This document shows, piece by piece, positions 62,801-64,000 of a DNA stretch of 64,000 nucleotides; position 1 is the first letter of the stretch, and each line of letters opens with the position of its first letter. Origin of the DNA: Pseudomonas frederiksbergensis (GTDB taxonomy: Bacteria > Pseudomonadota > Gammaproteobacteria > Pseudomonadales > Pseudomonadaceae); assembly GCF_003732275.1 (NCBI RefSeq), contig NZ_MOBM01000040.1:1-64000 (forward strand). Reading direction: 5' to 3'. The notes beneath the pieces were generated by a model, which saw nothing but the letters and a program-made list of their open reading frames with translations, was not told the DNA's origin and did not search any database. The position numbers and the translations under genes are program-made.

Positions 62801-64000
62801 GAGCTGTGCATGCCCCAGCCCATCCACCGCGCCAAAGTTCCAGTCGCCGCTGCCCAGGCCGGTGATATCACCACCGGCACCGGTGAGGCTATCGAGGCGC
62901 AGGGTAAATAACCCGGTGTTGGCGTGTTCGAGGGTCCCGGTGCGGTTATCCAGCGAGCTGGATTTGAAACTGAACGACGAGTTACCGACCTCGATGGTGC
63001 CGTTGCGGTTATTGACGGCGCCGCTGAAATCGACGGTGCTGATGTCGTCTGGCGAGGCTCGAAGCGTACTGGTGTTGTTGCCCAGCGCGCGGATCCGCCC
63101 CGAAGCGCTGTTGTCCAGCGCGCCACCCCGGAGTGCAAGCCAGGTGTTGGATTCGATCAGGCCACCCTGGTTGGTCAGTTGGCCGGCCGTCAGGTCAACG
63201 GTGTTGCTACTGAGCTGTCCACCGCTGTTGTCCAGCGTGGAGCCTTTGAACACCAGCGCGGTCTTGGCGAAGAGTTTGCCGGCGCGGCTGGTCAGTGAAT
63301 CGACGGTCAGCTTCAGTTCGCCCGCCAGGCTGGCGATCATGCCGGCCTTGGTGCCGTCGCTGCTGTTATCGAGATTGCCGGCGGTCACCTCGACGGTGTG
63401 GCCTTGGATCGTGCCGCCAAGGTTGCCGATACTGCCCTTGCCGAGCTTCAGGCTGGCAAGCCCACCGTCGGCGAGAATAACGCCGCCGCTGTTGTCCAGT
63501 CGGTTCCCGCTGTAGGTCAACCCACCGGTCCCTGCGACCAGTTGCCCCTTCTGACCGTTGAGCAAAGTGGTCGCCTGAAGGTCCAGTTGCCGGCCGCGAA
63601 TCGTGCCGCCCTGGTTATCGATCAGGCTCGCGCCGGTGACGGTGACCGTCCTGATACCCGCATCGATCACACCGGTCAGGTTGCTCAACACGTTGCTGAC
63701 ATTCAGGACAACGTCGCCGCCATTGCTGACCAGTGCGCCCTTGCCGTTGTTGATCAGGCGTTGAGCATCGACCTGGATGGTTTTACCGAGCACTGTGCCC
63801 GCGCTGTTGTCCAGCCAGCCACCTTGCAGCAAAAGGCCGCCGTCGCTCTGAATGCGCCCCTTGTTATTGAGCAGCTGCGCCTTGATGGCCGCCGGATCGA
63901 AGATCAGGCTCATGCCCTGGGCGCCTGCCGCCAACAGCCCCGCGTTGCTGTTGTCGAGCCCCGAGGCGTTCAGATCAATGCGTTCGCCGACGATTTTCCC
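56864..64000 (-). CDS. CdiA/FHA-like exoprotein with Hint and WHH nuclease tip (5' end outside window)
   Basis: The frame is open to the right edge, so at least 2,378 residues of a larger protein are seen; signal and TPS domains lie outside. Long filamentous-hemagglutinin repeats (LDNSGG, GGDLTLASGG types) fill most of it. From about 59540 leftward comes an Ala/Gly-rich hydrophobic DUF637-like region (LAIIIVVTVLTAGAAST). A Hint pretoxin domain starts near 57855 (CCFAAGTMVATPEG) and ends WVHN. The last 170 residues are an AT-rich toxin with TWHHHQDTGRMQLVP and a final HVGW, typical of WHH-type HNH/Endo VII nucleases. It is probably a contact-dependent DNase delivered to neighbouring cells, neutralised by the SUKH protein. 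Confidence 0.9.
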   Translation of the reverse strand, partial: GKIVGERIDLNASGLDNSNAGLLAAGAQGMSLIFDPAAIKAQLLNNKGRIQSDGGLLLQGGWLDNSAGTVLGKTIQVDAQRLINNGKGALVSNGGDVVLNVSNVLSNLTGVIDAGIRTVTVTGASLIDNQGGTIRGRQLDLQATTLLNGQKGQLVAGTGGLTYSGNRLDNSGGVILADGGLASLKLGKGSIGNLGGTIQGHTVEVTAGNLDNSSDGTKAGMIASLAGELKLTVDSLTSRAGKLFAKTALVFKGSTLDNSGGQLSSNTVDLTAGQLTNQGGLIESNTWLALRGGALDNSASGRIRALGNNTSTLRASPDDISTVDFSGAVNNRNGTIEVGNSSFSFKSSSLDNRTGTLEHANTGLFTLRLDSLTGAGGDITGLGSGDWNFGAVDGLGHAQLNEALTYTNDSLTLQSGDRLASSTALVLNLGSLSNGGELLSDGDLTLNLTGDLYNSGRLSAQKMLTITAHDVRQNGGRMGAGTDTRLNLSGTLDNLGYLTARQNLRIDAAQIDNHGTLGAQGKVDLTATGGITNGADTLLFSGGDMTLRAGSLLNWYGDLYSAGNLSFTGIDGGAAQSFRNFSGTVESQGNINLRAVSLENAKAEFELGQQRVSGTLSWVCGQHCGGHDSFKRGKITIGQTFIERAIKDSASARLVAGKDLNIQASSVQNRYSLLAANNSLTIIADDLLNQGASTRTGQNTIVIGTPRRISTGYWDQMEFTDVPAFNAAVAAGNYDDARFELLKSRSSDSRFQEQSNVTVWTDNPEPTYAATIQAGATVNLNVTRTVQNGTLHQNTLEQLTGTLGDDQTGVKVGEVNINLNPQATSAAAVTPAVVQPIERIAADGSVQTIFKPVDYSGLPFTSVDPTAGPNFQTPKGDYGLFIKNPDPTSRYLIETNRNLTNLSQFFGSDYLLKQLNVNADATWRRLGDGLYEQRLIRDAVLAKTGQRFLASGLTSDYDQYRYLMDNALASKDALRLSLGVSLTGEQVSALTHDIVWMENRIVDGQKVLVPVLYLAQADNRNVRGSSLIQGRDLNLFTGGDLVNVGTLRASNNLNIQSAGSVYQGGLVEAGNDLQILAQDSIRNAMAGEIRASQVSLVALKGDIINDRTAIQVRDGAGMRTLTDAGASISARENLAVAAGRDLTNHGALSSGGNATLTAGRDINLAAKTDTSVKHEFSDGGHKSSITTDVKNLAATVTVGGNLNMKAGQDVNVIGSTATAGKDLNVQAARDLNIVSVSDIHNVEGKEKHGKKRIKTSDDQTTQVASVLTAGGNFTSQAGRDTTIVASKISAGNEAYLYSGDRLNLLAAQNSTYTLYDMKEKGGWGAKKTQRDEVTRVTNVGTEIKTGGDLTLASGGDQLYQRAKLNSGNDLTIASGGAVTFEAVKDLHQESHEKSKGDLAWTSAKGKGNTDETLRQSELMAQGQLAIKAVDGLKIDIRQINQNTVSQTIDVMVKADPQLAWLKEAEKRGDVDWRHVKELHDSFKYSHSSLGQGAMLAIIIVVTVLTAGAASTFAAAAGSAAGAGSTMAAATAATAATTTSAAVAGTAAGLGNIIATASLTSLASTGVVSTINNKGNLGTAFKETFSSDSMKQALIAGASAGFVNYASGNWFGAQSDPVTNKVSGPSVVPHWNDPAALGRFGTIQLAGGAVRGTLSEALGQGSFKDAMKGSVFDVLQATAFTGVGDFGDAFKLQDSGLSKTALHAVVGGLLSEAMGGDFKTGAIAAGANEALIATLDKTPLLSGDDPAEHDRLVNAASKLVGLLAAASVDGDVSLGSEIAGNAQSYNRKLHVQEEKRLALEAKNLDASTGKSQSGFEWNALLTFVAGGEVDKQTNNELQGILSGYSPNNPEGQHLADDLRVARGVVTQLQNEKVLLTWADGSPIVANGDKVVAFTSTDRQYNDSRLFNPSSNSTYNNAPGGMGVVPDQWAEQYGDSIAIRKLPEIGALSADARTQAEQMDRLRVLASGGVNSNIDLKLLVELMPIGGVGKGTLLSAIKDLAARDVLAVKGAEAIAGKGLESVAGKGVAAAAGKSTEQFVTQAEAKLAGYSPCCFAAGTMVATPEGERAIDALKVGDIVWTKPEQGGEPFAAKVSATHIRTDQPIYQLKLEKNGVTGVGTTETLQVTPGHPFYVPARKGFVPLIELKPGDQLQSLGDGATQDASINVLSVELLQPQGTTYNLTVDIGHTFYVGKLSTWVHNIGPCYSCNGGTCSIQGNLGDVPYDSRNIREELGEKYGAENVVSTTVPPAGMPNVKLAGLHKDIALPDGSKTRVVFDNKGFPIFDDVAKFDTHINIGDFRAASYDGQLRMATRDLRTQIDSGAIPSSLFSDVQLKAIRSGQDKIPGLTWHHHQDTGRMQLVPEAVHNGARHVGWESMSKGK

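Noticed and set aside
1..64000. CRISPR arrays, tRNA or rRNA genes, integrases, transposases
   Set aside because: None found: the repeats present are inverted REP pairs without regular spacers, and no clover-leaf or mobile-enzyme gene was recognised by eye.

Overview
The window looks like a chromosomal segment of a Pseudomonas of the P. fluorescens group. Evidence is the high-GC codon use, three families of Pseudomonas-type REP hairpins scattered between genes, genus-restricted small proteins (DUF1652 and DUF6124 types), and the gene order nirN...nirS / nirQOP / norCBD / dnrP-dnr, which is that of P. aeruginosa. No rRNA, tRNA, CRISPR array, integrase or intact insertion sequence was seen.

Positions 276-28780 form a nearly complete nitrite-to-dinitrogen denitrification island. 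It holds the NO-responsive regulator dnr with dnrP, NO reductase norCBD, the accessory operon nirQOP, and the cytochrome cd1 nitrite reductase operon nirSMCFDLGHJEN (structural protein, electron donors and the whole heme d1 pathway, mostly translationally coupled). A 775-bp palindrome and a short-chain dehydrogenase without its catalytic tyrosine follow. Next come the nitrous oxide reductase operon nosRZDFYL, anaerobic coproporphyrinogen oxidase hemN, and a hemN-like gene that has lost its radical-SAM cysteines. A four-helix membrane protein lies just beyond. FNR-type boxes (TTGAY-N4-RTCAA) precede norC, the nirS/nirQ divergent pair, nosR, the hemN pair and the four-helix protein, so ANR/DNR probably drives the whole block. 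No nitrate reductase is present here.

Positions 29551-36638 carry mostly small stress or housekeeping genes: an SRAP (abasic-site) protein, a CBS-domain protein, two paralogous zinc-ribbon proteins, several unknown small proteins, lipoproteins including an OsmE-like one, the RNA ligase RtcB, and a Nudix hydrolase.

Positions 36684-45397 are a benzoate/catechol catabolic block: benABCD, the AraC/XylS-type regulator benR, catBCA and the divergent LysR regulator catR. Together they convert benzoate to catechol and then, through cis,cis-muconate, to the enol-lactone for the beta-ketoadipate pathway. A two-repeat BenR/XylS-type operator lies upstream of benA.

Positions 45394-55706 hold unrelated core or accessory genes: DUF1652, a polysaccharide deacetylase lipoprotein, an orphan sulfonate/nitrate-type binding protein, a 52-residue acidic protein, azlCD, a dapA-like aldolase, DUF2784, a membrane diguanylate cyclase, DUF3087, the nucleotide nucleosidase ppnN and a DUF6124 gene with a structured leader.

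The right end (56380-64000) is a contact-dependent inhibition type locus read on the minus strand. It contains the 3' part of a giant filamentous hemagglutinin/CdiA-like exoprotein with a Hint pretoxin domain and a WHH-type HNH nuclease tip, followed one base later by an AT-rich SUKH immunity gene. The 5' end of the exoprotein and any CdiB partner lie outside the window.
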